From: Sulfuricystis thermophila
Lineage (GTDB): Bacteria > Pseudomonadota > Gammaproteobacteria > Burkholderiales > Rhodocyclaceae
Direction of reading: 5' to 3'
DNA length: 64,000 bases
NCBI RefSeq assembly: GCF_004323595.1
Contig: NZ_AP019373.1
Location: 186,001-250,000, forward strand
Positions 18,181 through 27,677 of the stretch are shown piece after piece. The position numbers and the translations under genes were made by a program. The notes beneath the pieces were generated by a model. That model saw only the letters and a program-made list of their open reading frames with translations, searched no databases and was not told where the DNA came from. The number at the start of each line of letters is the position of its first letter. Position 1 is the first letter of the stretch.

Positions 18181-18247
18181 TCCGCTCCCCCGGGAGCGTT
18201 CAAAATCATCGAATGCCCGCTGAAACCCTGCGGGTGGGAGGAACCAC

Positions 18248-18708
<461 letters not shown>

Positions 18709-18709
<1 letters not shown>

Positions 18710-20076
18710 TGGCGATGTTCGAGAAAGTCCTGATCGCCAACCGCGGCGAGATCGCGCTCAGGGTGCTGCGCGCCTGCCGCGAGCTGGGCATCCGCACCGT
18801 GGCCGTGCATTCGACCGCCGATGCCGAGGCCAAATACGTCAAGCTCGCCGACGAATCGGTCTGTATCGGCCCGCCGGCGTCGAATCTGAGTTACCTGAAC
18901 ATCCCGGCGATCATCTCCGCGGCGGAAGTCACCGACGCCCAGGCGATCCATCCCGGCTACGGCTTCCTCTCCGAGAACGCCGATTTCGCCGAACGTGTCG
19001 AAAGGTCCGGTTTCGTCTTCATCGGCCCGAAGGCCGAGACGATCCGGCTGATGGGCGACAAGGTCTCGGCCAAGAATGCGATGAAGGAAGCGGGCGTGCC
19101 CTGCGTGCCCGGCTCCGAGGGCGCATTGCCCGAAGATCCGAAGGAAATCGTCAGGATCGCCCGCGCCATCGGCTATCCGGTGATCATCAAGGCGGCGGGC
19201 GGCGGCGGTGGCCGCGGCATGCGCGTCGTGCATACCGAGGCGGCGCTCATCAACGCGGTGACGATGACTCGTTCCGAGGCTCAGGCCGCCTTCGGCAACC
19301 CGATGGTCTATATGGAGAAGTTCCTCGAAAACCCGCGTCACATCGAAATCCAGGTGATGGCCGACAATTACCGCAACGCGGTGTGGCTCTCCGAGCGCGA
19401 CTGCTCGATGCAGCGTCGTCACCAGAAAGTGATCGAGGAAGCGCCAGCGCCGGGCATCAACCGCCGCACCATCGCGCGCATCGGCGAACGCTGCGCCGAA
19501 GCCTGCCGCCGCATCGGTTACCGCGGCGCGGGCACCTTCGAGTTCCTCTATGAAAACGGCGAGTTCTACTTCATCGAGATGAACACGCGCGTGCAGGTCG
19601 AGCACCCGGTCACCGAACTCGTCACCGGCATCGACATCGTGCAGGCGCAGATTCGCGTCGCCGCCGGCGAAAAACTCTGGTTCCGCCAGCGTGACGTCGA
19701 GATTCGCGGCCATGCGATCGAATGCCGTATCTGCGCCGAAGATCCATTCAAGTTCACGCCATCTCCGGGCAAGATCGTCAACTGGCATCCGCCCGGCGGG
19801 CCGGGCATCCGCGTCGATTCGCATGTCTATTCCGGCTACACGGTGCCGCCGCACTACGATTCGATGATCGCCAAGGTGATTTCCTATGGCGACTCGCGCG
19901 AGCAGGCCATCCGCCGCATGCGCATCGCGCTCTCCGAGATGATGGTAGAGGGTATCAAGACCAACATCCCGTTGCATCAGGATCTGTTGCTCGACCAGAA
20001 TTTCATCGAGGGCGGCGCGAGCATCCACTATCTCGAAGAAAAGCTCGCCGCGCGCGAGGAAGCCACGCGAAAGTGA
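18709..20076 (+). CDS. accC: Acetyl-CoA carboxylase biotin carboxylase AccC
   Basis: AccC carboxylates biotin on AccB using ATP and bicarbonate. The 455-residue ATP-grasp enzyme starts [20 protein letters not shown] and has [15 protein letters not shown], the glycine-rich [14 protein letters not shown], the catalytic [16 protein letters not shown] and the C-terminal biotin carboxylase domain ([18 protein letters not shown]). The ATG overlaps the accB stop (TGATG); a second ATG at 18715 is also possible. Confidence 0.97.
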
Positions 20077-20113
20077 GTGCCCGCCACGTTTCGCCGCGAG
20101 TGCGCTACTGACG

Positions 20114-20998
20114 ATGTGGCTTTCCGTCGCCATCGAAACCGACGCCCAGCACGCCGATAAGCTTTCGGATGCGCTTCTCACCGCCGGGGCGATTTCGGTC
20201 TCGGTCGAAGATGCGCTGGCCGGCACCGAATTCGAGACGCCGCAATTCGGCGAGCCCGGCTCACCGACGACACCGTTGTGGGAGCAAAGCCGGGTCGTCG
20301 CCCTATTCGAACCCTCGGACGATTTGCGCGAACGGATCGTCACCGCCTTGAAAGAAGCCGGACTCGCCGTCCCAGCCACGATCCCCTTCGAGGAGGTCGC
20401 CGAAGCCGACTGGGTGCGGCTGACGCAATCCCAGTTCGAGCCGATCCGCATTTCCGAGCGGCTGTGGATCGTGCCTTCCTGGCATGAGGCGCCCGATCCG
20501 GCGGCGATCAATCTGGCGCTCGATCCGGGGCTCGCTTTCGGTACCGGCTCGCATCCGACCACGCGGCTGTGCCTCGAATGGCTCGAAGCGAATGTCACGC
20601 CTGGCTGTTCGGTGCTCGATTACGGCTGCGGCTCGGGCATCCTGGCGATCGCCGCGAAGAAACTCGGCGCTGGCCGAACGGCAGGGGTGGATGTCGATCC
20701 GGCGGCGCTCGCCTCTGCCGCCGAGAATGCGGCCCGCAATGACGTCACGATCCGGCTCTTGGGCTCCAACGAGCCGCTCGACGAGCGCTTCGAGCGCGTC
20801 GTCGCCAACATCCTCACCAATCCCCTGATGCTCCTCGCCCCGCTGCTCAGCGCGCGGCTCGAAACCGGCGGTCGGCTGGCGCTCTCCGGCGTGCTCGAAA
20901 CCCAGGCGGAACAGGTCATCGCCGCCTATGCACCCTATCTTCCCCTGCGGATCGGCGCCGTGCTTGATGGCTGGGTCAGGCTGGAAGGAATGAAATAA
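20114..20998 (+). CDS. prmA: Ribosomal protein L11 methyltransferase PrmA
   Basis: PrmA trimethylates ribosomal protein L11. The 294-residue protein has the small N-terminal L11-binding domain, a linker with DPGLAFGTGSHPTTRLCLEWL, the SAM motif VLDYGCGSGILAIAA and the post-I acidic DVDP, then NILTNPL. The segment KLGAGRTA (20660-20683) coincides with a near-copy of the dispersed repeat, although KLGAG-like sequence also occurs naturally at this position of the family. It follows accC by 37 bp. Confidence 0.96.
   Translation: MWLSVAIETDAQHADKLSDALLTAGAISVSVEDALAGTEFETPQFGEPGSPTTPLWEQSRVVALFEPSDDLRERIVTALKEAGLAVPATIPFEEVAEADWVRLTQSQFEPIRISERLWIVPSWHEAPDPAAINLALDPGLAFGTGSHPTTRLCLEWLEANVTPGCSVLDYGCGSGILAIAAKKLGAGRTAGVDVDPAALASAAENAARNDVTIRLLGSNEPLDERFERVVANILTNPLMLLAPLLSARLETGGRLALSGVLETQAEQVIAAYAPYLPLRIGAVLDGWVRLEGMK
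20660..20683 (+). repeat. Half-repeat-like sequence in prmA
   Basis: Matches the half-repeat consensus with two differences in 24 nt and is read in frame as KLGAGRTA. It includes the codons CGA and GCA, uncommon in this GC-rich sequence, which hints at repeat origin, but the protein motif is also natural for PrmA. Confidence 0.45.
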
Positions 20999-21007
20999 AC
21001 TCTTGGC

Positions 21008-22015
<1,008 letters not shown>

Positions 22016-22040
22016 CGGTAAGAAACCCCCGACGCAACCT

Positions 22041-22068
22041 CTGATCCCTGATCCCTGATCCCTGATCC
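22041..22068 (+). repeat. Heptanucleotide tandem repeat before kinase gene
   Basis: CTGATCC is repeated four times, followed by the degenerate CTGACCT, and ends about 12 bp before the ATG at 22081. No Shine-Dalgarno sequence is seen between repeat and ATG. Confidence 0.9.
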
Positions 22069-22080
22069 CTGACCTCTGCC

Positions 22081-23016
22081 ATGCGTACCCTCATCTGCGG
22101 CTCGCTCGCTTACGACACCATCATGGTCTTCAAAGACCGCTTCAAGCACCACATCCTGCCGGAGCAGATCCACATCCTCAACGTCGCCTTCCTGGTGCCG
22201 GACATGCGGCGCGAATATGGCGGCTGCGCCGGCAACATCGCCTACAACCTGCACCTGCTGGACGGCAACCCGCTGATCATGGCGGCGGTTGGCGACGATT
22301 GCGAGCCCTACATGCTGCGGCTGAAGAAACTCGGCCTCGATGCTACCCATGTGCGCCGCGTGCCCGACACCTACACCGCGCAGGCCTTCATCACCACCGA
22401 TCTCGACGACAACCAGATCACGGCTTTTCATCCCGGCGCGATGAACTACTCGCATGAAAACCGCATCGGCGAGGTGCGCGATGTCTCGCTCGGCATCGTC
22501 GCGCCGGACGGCCGCGAAGGCATGCTGCAGCACGCGCGCGAATTCCACGAGCGCGGCATCCCCTTCGTCTTCGATCCCGGTCAGGGGCTGCCGATGTTCG
22601 ATGGCGCCGAACTGCGCGAATTCCTGCGGCTGGCCGACTATTGCACGGTCAATGACTACGAAGCCAAGCTGATGACTGAGCGCACCGGCAGGCCACTGGA
22701 AGAGTTGGCGCGCGAAGTGAGGGCGCTCGTCGTCACCCTGGGCGGCAATGGCTCGCGCATCTATGCCGACGGCTCGGTGATCGACATTCCCGCCGTCACA
22801 CCCGAAGCGCTGCTCGACCCCACCGGCTGCGGCGATGCCTATCGCGCCGGCTTGCTCTATGGCATCGAGAAAGGCTGGAGCTGGGAAAAAACCGGGCGGC
22901 TGGCGAGTCTCATGGGCGCGATCAAGATCGCCCACCGCGGCGGCCAGAACCACAAACCGACGCGCGCGGAAATCGCCGCACGTTACCGCGCCGCCTGGGG
23001 CGAAGACCTCGACTGA
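22081..23016 (+). CDS. PfkB family carbohydrate/nucleoside kinase
   Basis: This 311-residue kinase has the PfkB signatures GGCAGNIAYNLHLLDG near 48-63 and the C-terminal DPTGCGDAYRAGLLYGIEKG near 248-267, where the second Asp is the catalytic base. It starts CGSLAYDTIMVF. The sequence looks most like the adenosine-kinase/ribokinase-like branch found in betaproteobacteria, but substrate is not predictable here. The 5' region is a heptamer repeat, and a 54-bp repeat array begins at the base after its stop codon. Confidence 0.88.
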   Translation: MRTLICGSLAYDTIMVFKDRFKHHILPEQIHILNVAFLVPDMRREYGGCAGNIAYNLHLLDGNPLIMAAVGDDCEPYMLRLKKLGLDATHVRRVPDTYTAQAFITTDLDDNQITAFHPGAMNYSHENRIGEVRDVSLGIVAPDGREGMLQHAREFHERGIPFVFDPGQGLPMFDGAELREFLRLADYCTVNDYEAKLMTERTGRPLEELAREVRALVVTLGGNGSRIYADGSVIDIPAVTPEALLDPTGCGDAYRAGLLYGIEKGWSWEKTGRLASLMGAIKIAHRGGQNHKPTRAEIAARYRAAWGEDLD

Positions 23017-23147
23017 AAATCGGCGCTGGCGAAAATGAGGACGTCCCGCCGGGCGCCGACTCACCTCGCACAGTCGGCGCTGGCGGAAATGAAAACGTCC
23101 CGCCGGGCGCCGACTCACCTCGCACAGTCGGCGCTGGCGGGACGGCA
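23017..23147. repeat. 54-bp palindromic repeat array (two units plus half unit)
   Basis: The core CGGCGCTGG recurs at 23021, 23075 and 23129, an exact 54-bp period. Each full unit holds a hairpin, AGTCGGCGC-TGGCGG against CCGCC-GG-GCGCCGACT, followed by TCACCTCGCAC. The array ends in a half unit closed by GACGGCA. It starts directly after the PfkB kinase stop and lies between convergent genes. Confidence 0.95.
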
Positions 23148-23194
23148 CCCTACGGACGCCGCACCGACGCGCGCAGCAGAGTTTTTACCTGCGC

Positions 23195-23392
23195 TCAGTC
23201 CTTCGGCTTCCAATACTCTAGCTTGGTCAGCATCTTGTCCTCGATCGCCTTGACGCGCTGGCGATAGCTCTCATACCAGCTGCCCGCGGGCGGCGCGCAA
23301 TACTGCGCGTAATCGAAACCGTGCTGCCGGGTGTACTCGGCGAATTCTTGATCGAGCTTGAGTTTTTCCTGGATCAGTTGCGGATCGGCCAT
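23195..23392 (-). CDS. Small conserved-looking protein of unknown function
   Basis: I do not recognise this 65-residue protein. It is charged and helical with several aromatics (EFAEYTRQHGFDYAQYC, GSWYESYRQRVKAIEDKM), no signal or membrane segment. AAGGAGA lies upstream of the ATG (3' of 23392 on this strand), a good ribosome site, which supports it being a real gene. It lies just upstream of the bTHX gene's end on the same strand. Confidence 0.65.
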   Translation of the reverse strand: MADPQLIQEKLKLDQEFAEYTRQHGFDYAQYCAPPAGSWYESYRQRVKAIEDKMLTKLEYWKPKD

Positions 23393-23512
23393 GATGGATC
23401 TCCTTGAGTGAACGAGGAAAAGCGGACACCTGAAAAATAAGGTGTCACGACGGTCGAATCAAGGGGCCGCGCGGCCGGGCGGCAAGCGCACGGCCGGCAG
23501 CGTCAGACTTCA

Positions 23513-23650
23513 TCAGCCCTGGGTCTTCGGTGCAGCGACCGGCGGCGGCTGCAGCTCGCGTTGCGGACGGTTGGTCTCGTGCGAGCGGCGCTTGCCATAG
23601 CTGCCGCGAAAGAGCTTGCCGCGCAGGGAGCGGCGATCACCTTTACCCAT
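23513..23650 (-). CDS. 30S ribosomal protein bTHX
   Basis: This 45-residue basic protein reads MGKGDRRSLRGKLFRGSYGK at the N-terminus, the signature of THX (bS31-type), a small ribosomal protein buried at the top of the 30S head in Thermus and present in many proteobacteria. A Gln/Pro-rich tail (RELQPPPVAAPKTQG) follows. GGAGA precedes the ATG. It is easily missed because of its length. Family assignment rests on the conserved MGKGDxxxxRGKxFxGSxGK pattern. Confidence 0.88.
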   Translation of the reverse strand: MGKGDRRSLRGKLFRGSYGKRRSHETNRPQRELQPPPVAAPKTQG

Positions 23651-23766
23651 GTCGATCTCCTTGTGCAGTGGTTGAAACGGGAGCGAATTTTATCTTCAGA
23701 GGCGGGGTGACATGCTCTCTCGATGGGCCATCTTGCCCTGTGGCGGCCTGGAATGCCGCCACGGCG

Positions 23767-24153
23767 TCACTGCCGTTGCTGCTGTTCCTCGGCGGCGATC
23801 TCGGCTTCGATTTCGGCGCGCACGGCGTCCATGTCGAGCGCCTTGACCTGCTCGATCAGCTGGTCGAGCGCGGCAGGCGGCAGGGCACCGGCTTCGGCGT
23901 AGAGGATGATCTGGTCGCGGAACACCATCAGCGTCGGGATCGAGCGAATGTTGAAGCCGGCGGCCATTTCGCGTTCCTCTTCGGTGTTGACCTTGCAGAA
24001 GGCGATCTCGGGGTATTTGTCCGAGGCGGCCTCGAAGGTCGGCGCGAAGGAACGGCACGGGGCGCACCAGTCGGCCCAGAAGTCGATGATGACGATGTCG
24101 TTGTTGTTGATGACATCCTTGAAGTTTTGCGAGGTCAGCTGAATGGTGGCCAT
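23767..24153 (-). CDS. Thioredoxin family protein with CAPC active site
   Basis: This 128-residue cytoplasmic thioredoxin-like protein has ADWCAPCRSFAPTFE near 27-41 (WCAPC in place of the usual WCGPC) and the cis-proline region RSIPTLMVF. The C-terminus extends about 20 residues past the fold as an acidic/Gln helix (AEIEAEIAAEEQQQ). CAPC changes the redox potential relative to CGPC, so it may be a dedicated reductant rather than the main thioredoxin. It diverges from the GluQ-RS gene. Confidence 0.9.
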   Translation of the reverse strand: MATIQLTSQNFKDVINNNDIVIIDFWADWCAPCRSFAPTFEAASDKYPEIAFCKVNTEEEREMAAGFNIRSIPTLMVFRDQIILYAEAGALPPAALDQLIEQVKALDMDAVRAEIEAEIAAEEQQQRQ

Positions 24154-24214
24154 CGGGCGCTCCGTTTTGTTGGGTGGAAAACCTGCATCCTACCCGTTCG
24201 GCGAAAATAGCGCC

Positions 24215-25147
24215 ATGAGGCAAATCGTTCCGGTTCCCTGCGGTCGTTTCGCGCCGTCGCCGACGGGGCCTTTGCATTTCGGCTCGCTCGTCGCCGCGCT
24301 CGGCTCTTATCTGGAAGCGAAGGCGCGCGGCGGCAAGTGGCTAGTGCGCATCGAAGACGTCGACCGGCCGCGCTGTAGGCAGGAATATGCTGACAGTATT
24401 CTCGCGACATTGGCAGCATTCGGCTTCGAATGGGATGGCGAGGTGATGTATCAGAGCCGGCGCACGGCCCGTTACCGCGAGGTTCTGGAAACCTTGCAGC
24501 GCCAGGGCGCCGTCTATCCTTGTGGCTGCACACGGGCGGAATTGGCCACGGCGCCGCCTGGTGTCGATGGTGCGCCGGTGTATCCCGGCACCTGCCGCGG
24601 AGGATTGCCAGCGGGGAAGCAGGCGCGTGCCTGGCGCCTGCGCGTTTCGGGTGCGATCGACTTCGTCGATCTGGTGCAGGGGCCGCAGCATCAGGATCTC
24701 GCGCGCGAGGTGGGCGATTGCGTGTTGTTGCGCGCCGATGGCTTATTCGCCTATCAGCTCGCGGTGGTGGTCGATGATGCCGATCAGGGGGTCGATCACG
24801 TGGTGCGCGGCGCGGATCTGATCCATTCCACCGCGCGGCAGATTTTCCTGCAGCGACTGCTCGGCTTTCCGACGCCGCAGCATGCCCACCTACCGGTGGC
24901 GGTCGATGCGACGGGGGCGAAGTTGTCGAAGCAGACCAGGGCGGCGCCGGTCGAGGCGCGCGATCCGGTCGTATCGCTCATCGCCGCGGCACGGTTTCTC
25001 GGCATGACTCCGCCCGCGGACCTGTGCCGTGCCACCAGCGCCGATTTCTGGTCTTGGGCGCGGGAGAACTGGGATCTGGCGCGCGTGCCGAAGCGGATAA
25101 CGGCGCCCGTGCCTACTCCCGATAATCCTCACCGCCATAACGCGTGA
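24215..25147 (+). CDS. gluQRS: Glutamyl-Q tRNA(Asp) synthetase
   Basis: This truncated GluRS-like enzyme attaches glutamate to queuosine in tRNA-Asp. The 310-residue protein starts at ATG 24215, giving MRQIVPVPCGRFAPSPTGPL with the HIGH-equivalent PLHFGSL, a zinc-type CGCTRAEL/CRGG region, and the KMSKS-equivalent AKLSKQTRA; there is no anticodon-binding domain. Earlier in-frame ATG 24143 lies inside the divergent thioredoxin. Its 3' end overlaps convergent clsB by 35 bp. A weak half-repeat match (25024-25048) covers CRATSADF. Confidence 0.94.
   Translation: MRQIVPVPCGRFAPSPTGPLHFGSLVAALGSYLEAKARGGKWLVRIEDVDRPRCRQEYADSILATLAAFGFEWDGEVMYQSRRTARYREVLETLQRQGAVYPCGCTRAELATAPPGVDGAPVYPGTCRGGLPAGKQARAWRLRVSGAIDFVDLVQGPQHQDLAREVGDCVLLRADGLFAYQLAVVVDDADQGVDHVVRGADLIHSTARQIFLQRLLGFPTPQHAHLPVAVDATGAKLSKQTRAAPVEARDPVVSLIAAARFLGMTPPADLCRATSADFWSWARENWDLARVPKRITAPVPTPDNPHRHNA
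25024..25048 (-). repeat. Weak half-repeat match in gluQRS
   Basis: The reverse complement keeps the 9-base centre TCGGCGCTGG but has four differences over 25 nt. It may be a degenerate copy or chance. Confidence 0.3.
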
Positions 25148-26282
25148 GGCCCAACATCAGCCGCACCAGGCCATAGGCTAGCCAGCGCAAGCTGCGGGCG
25201 AGCCAGCCGCGGCGCTCGAGTTCTGCGGCAGTGATTTCGACGGCGTCTTCGCCGATCGCCCGCATCAGGCTGGCGCGCAAGATGCCGGTGAAGCGGCTGT
25301 CCTTGACGATGACGTTGGCTTCGCGGGCGAGCAGCAGGCTGAATGGGTCGATGTTCGACGAGCCGACCGTCGCCCAGTCGTCGTCGATGGCGCCGACCTT
25401 GGCGTGCAGGAAGCCCTTGCCATATTCGAAGATGCGGATGCCATCTTTCAGGAGCTGGCCATACAGCGCCTGGGTGGCGTAATGCAGCAGTGCGTATTCG
25501 ACCTGGCCTTGCAACAGCACGCTGACCTGACAGCCGCGGCGGCTCGTAGCGATCAGGGCGTGGCGGAAGCGCCGGCCGGGCAGGAAATAGGCATTCGCGA
25601 TCAGCACCTCGTGCCGCGCGCCGGCGAGCGCTTCGAGATAGGCTTCCTCGATGTCGCGGCGATGGCGCAGGTTGTCGCGCACGACGAAGGCGGCGGCGAC
25701 GTCGCCGACGGTGCCGGCTTGCCCGCATGGATCGAGCGGCGGCTTGGGCGGCCGGCGCTTGAGCCGCGCCCAGCCGACCAAGCGCCACAAGTGCAACATG
25801 CTCGCGCAGATCGGCGCCACCAGCGGCCCTTCGATGCGCACCGCATAGTCGAAGCGCGGGCCGAGCCCGGGGGTGTCTTCGTCGTCGATGATGTTGATGC
25901 CGCCGACGAAGGCGATGCGGTCGTCGATGACGGCGAGCTTGCGGTGCAGCCGGCGCAGGCGATGGCGCCGCAGGCGCAGCCGCGCCAATTCGGGCCGATA
26001 GACCTCGACGGCGCCACCGGCGGCGACGATTTCACGCCCCAGCCCGTCCGCGAAATCGCGCGCGCCGAAGCCATCGACCAGCACGCGCACGTCGACACCG
26101 CGCCGCGCCGCGGCGGCCAGCGCGGCAGTGACGGTGCGGCCGGTCGTATCGGCGGCGAAGATGTACGTTTCCAGCCGGATCGAACGTTTGGCGGCGCCCA
26201 TGGCTTCGAGCAGTGCCGGGAAATATTGCGCGCCGGTTTCCAGCAGCGCGATGCGGTTGCCGGGCAGGAAATCCACGCTCAC
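25113..26282 (-). CDS. clsB: Cardiolipin synthase B-like phospholipase D
   Basis: ClsB-type enzymes make cardiolipin by phosphatidyl transfer at the inner membrane. The 389-residue protein has two HKD motifs, HRKLAVIDDRIAFVGG and HAKVGAIDDDWATVGSSNID, and LETYIFAADTTG near the start. The start is GTG 26282, overlapping the stop of the EEP gene (GTGA); a longer reading to 26357 is antisense shadow. The EEP-clsB pairing matches the E. coli ybhP-clsB cluster. Confidence 0.9.
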   Translation of the reverse strand: MSVDFLPGNRIALLETGAQYFPALLEAMGAAKRSIRLETYIFAADTTGRTVTAALAAAARRGVDVRVLVDGFGARDFADGLGREIVAAGGAVEVYRPELARLRLRRHRLRRLHRKLAVIDDRIAFVGGINIIDDEDTPGLGPRFDYAVRIEGPLVAPICASMLHLWRLVGWARLKRRPPKPPLDPCGQAGTVGDVAAAFVVRDNLRHRRDIEEAYLEALAGARHEVLIANAYFLPGRRFRHALIATSRRGCQVSVLLQGQVEYALLHYATQALYGQLLKDGIRIFEYGKGFLHAKVGAIDDDWATVGSSNIDPFSLLLAREANVIVKDSRFTGILRASLMRAIGEDAVEITAAELERRGWLARSLRWLAYGLVRLMLGLTRYGGEDYRE

Positions 26283-27055
26283 GGCGCGCCGGTGGTTGCT
26301 GCGGCGGGAAGCGACAGGCAGGCGGTCAGCGCGGCGTGGTCGGACAGCATCGACCACGGCGGGCCGTGGTGCACGGCGCAGCGCTCGATGGCCAGGCCAC
26401 GCACATAGATGCGGTCGAGCCGCAAGAGCGGCAGCGCGGCCGGAAAGCTGCGCGTCGGTCGCCGCGCGAAAGGATCGGCGGCGGCGAAAGCCTCCGTCAG
26501 CCCGAGCCGGGGCGCCAGGAGGTCGCAGGCGCGACCGCGCCAGTCGTTGAAATCGCCGGCGATGATGAGCGGCGCATCATGGGGCACGTTCGCCTCGATG
26601 AAGGCAGCCAGGGCATCGTATTGGTGACGGCGTGAGCGTCCGAACAGCGACAGATGCGCGCAGACGCAATGGAGCGGCGCGGGCAGCTCCGGCACCGCGA
26701 CGACGCAATAGAGCAGGCCGCGTTTTTCGAAGCGCAGCCGCGTGACATCCTGATTGTGCGAGGCGAGGATCGGAAAGCGCGTCAGGATCGCATTGCCGTG
26801 ATGGCCGTGGTCATAGACGACGTTACAGCCGTAGGCATGGTTTTCCCACACATCGGCGGCGAGGAATTCGTGCTGCGGCTCTTCCGGCCAGTCCTCGTGA
26901 CGTGCCGCATGGCGCTCGTGGCGTCCCTGTACCTCCTGGAGGAAGACGATGTCGGCATCGAGCGCACGCAGCCGTTCGCGCAGTTCATGCACCACCATGC
27001 GGCGGTTGAATTGCGAGAAGCCCTTGTGGATGTTCCAGGTGGCGATGGTGAGCAT
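26279..27055 (-). CDS. Endonuclease/exonuclease/phosphatase family protein (YbhP-like)
   Basis: This 258-residue EEP-fold metal-dependent phosphoesterase starts MLTIATWNIHKGFSQFNRRM, has the catalytic Glu in FLQEVQGRH, IIAGDFNDWRG and the closing SDHAAL histidine. No signal peptide is visible. It is translationally coupled to clsB, as ybhP is in E. coli, suggesting phospholipid headgroup or lipid-linked substrate rather than DNA; this is inference from context. Confidence 0.88.
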   Translation of the reverse strand: MLTIATWNIHKGFSQFNRRMVVHELRERLRALDADIVFLQEVQGRHERHAARHEDWPEEPQHEFLAADVWENHAYGCNVVYDHGHHGNAILTRFPILASHNQDVTRLRFEKRGLLYCVVAVPELPAPLHCVCAHLSLFGRSRRHQYDALAAFIEANVPHDAPLIIAGDFNDWRGRACDLLAPRLGLTEAFAAADPFARRPTRSFPAALPLLRLDRIYVRGLAIERCAVHHGPPWSMLSDHAALTACLSLPAAATTGAP

Positions 27056-27109
27056 GTTGGCGCGATTCTAGCCCTTGCGTATCATCCTCGAGTCCCTGAG
27101 GAGCTGCCG

Positions 27110-27586
27110 ATGAATTCACTTGCATTCCAGGATTACTACCCCGACGATCTCGCCCATTGCTACGGCTGCGGCAAGAACAACCCGCACGGTCACCAGCTGA
27201 AGAGCTACTGGAGCGAAGACGGCAAGGAAACCATTGCCCATTTCATGCCCAAGCCCTATCACACGGCGATCCCCGGTTATGTCTATGGCGGGCTGATCGC
27301 CTCGCTGATCGACTGTCATGGCACCGGCACGGCCTCGGCCGCGGCCTATCGTGCGGCGGGACGCGAACCGGGCAGCCTGCCGGCGCTGCGCTTCGTCACC
27401 GCGTCGCTGAAGGTGGATTTCCTCGCGCCGACGCCATTGGGAGTGGAGCTCGAACTGCGTGGCGTGCCGGTCGAGGTGAAGGAGAAGAAGGTCGTCGTCG
27501 ACATCACCGTCGCCGCCAATGGCCAGGTGACCGCGAAAGGGCAGGTGATCGCGGTGCGCATGCCGGAGAGCATGGCGCCGAAGTAA
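27110..27586 (+). CDS. PaaI-like hotdog-fold thioesterase
   Basis: This 158-residue hotdog protein resembles PaaI/THEM4-type acyl-CoA thioesterases: an N-terminal CYGCGKNNPHGHQL segment, the HTAIPGYVYGGLIASLIDCHG core with the catalytic Asp on the long helix, and SLKVDFLAPTPLG. GAGGAG lies about seven bases before the ATG at 27110; earlier frame is antisense to the EEP gene. The paired Cys at the N-terminus is a common feature of this subgroup. Natural substrate unknown. A repeat array begins 4 bp after its stop. Confidence 0.86.
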   Translation: MNSLAFQDYYPDDLAHCYGCGKNNPHGHQLKSYWSEDGKETIAHFMPKPYHTAIPGYVYGGLIASLIDCHGTGTASAAAYRAAGREPGSLPALRFVTASLKVDFLAPTPLGVELELRGVPVEVKEKKVVVDITVAANGQVTAKGQVIAVRMPESMAPK

Positions 27587-27589
27587 GCG

Positions 27590-27667
27590 AAAGTCGGCGC
27601 TGGCGGAAACAAGGACGTTCCGCCGGGCGCCGACTCACCTCGAAAAGTCGGCGCTGGCGGAACGGCA
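27590..27667. repeat. 54-bp palindromic repeat (one unit plus half unit)
   Basis: CGGCGCTGG occurs at 27595 and 27649, again 54 bp apart, with the same hairpin and TCACCTCG spacer as the 23.0 kb array, ending GGCGGAACGGCA. It fills the gap between convergent thioesterase and nadA genes. Confidence 0.95.
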
Positions 27668-27677
27668 GCAGCCTTCT

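Noticed and set aside
22041-22068. Possible CRISPR array
   Set aside because: The heptamers are directly abutting without spacers.
22922-23125. Small protein with repeated RGESAPGGT on the minus strand
   Set aside because: It is only a translation of the repeat array plus the antisense of the kinase end; no start context.
23017-23147. Possible CRISPR array
   Set aside because: The 54-bp units are contiguous with no variable spacers, and the same unit occurs inside mltA.
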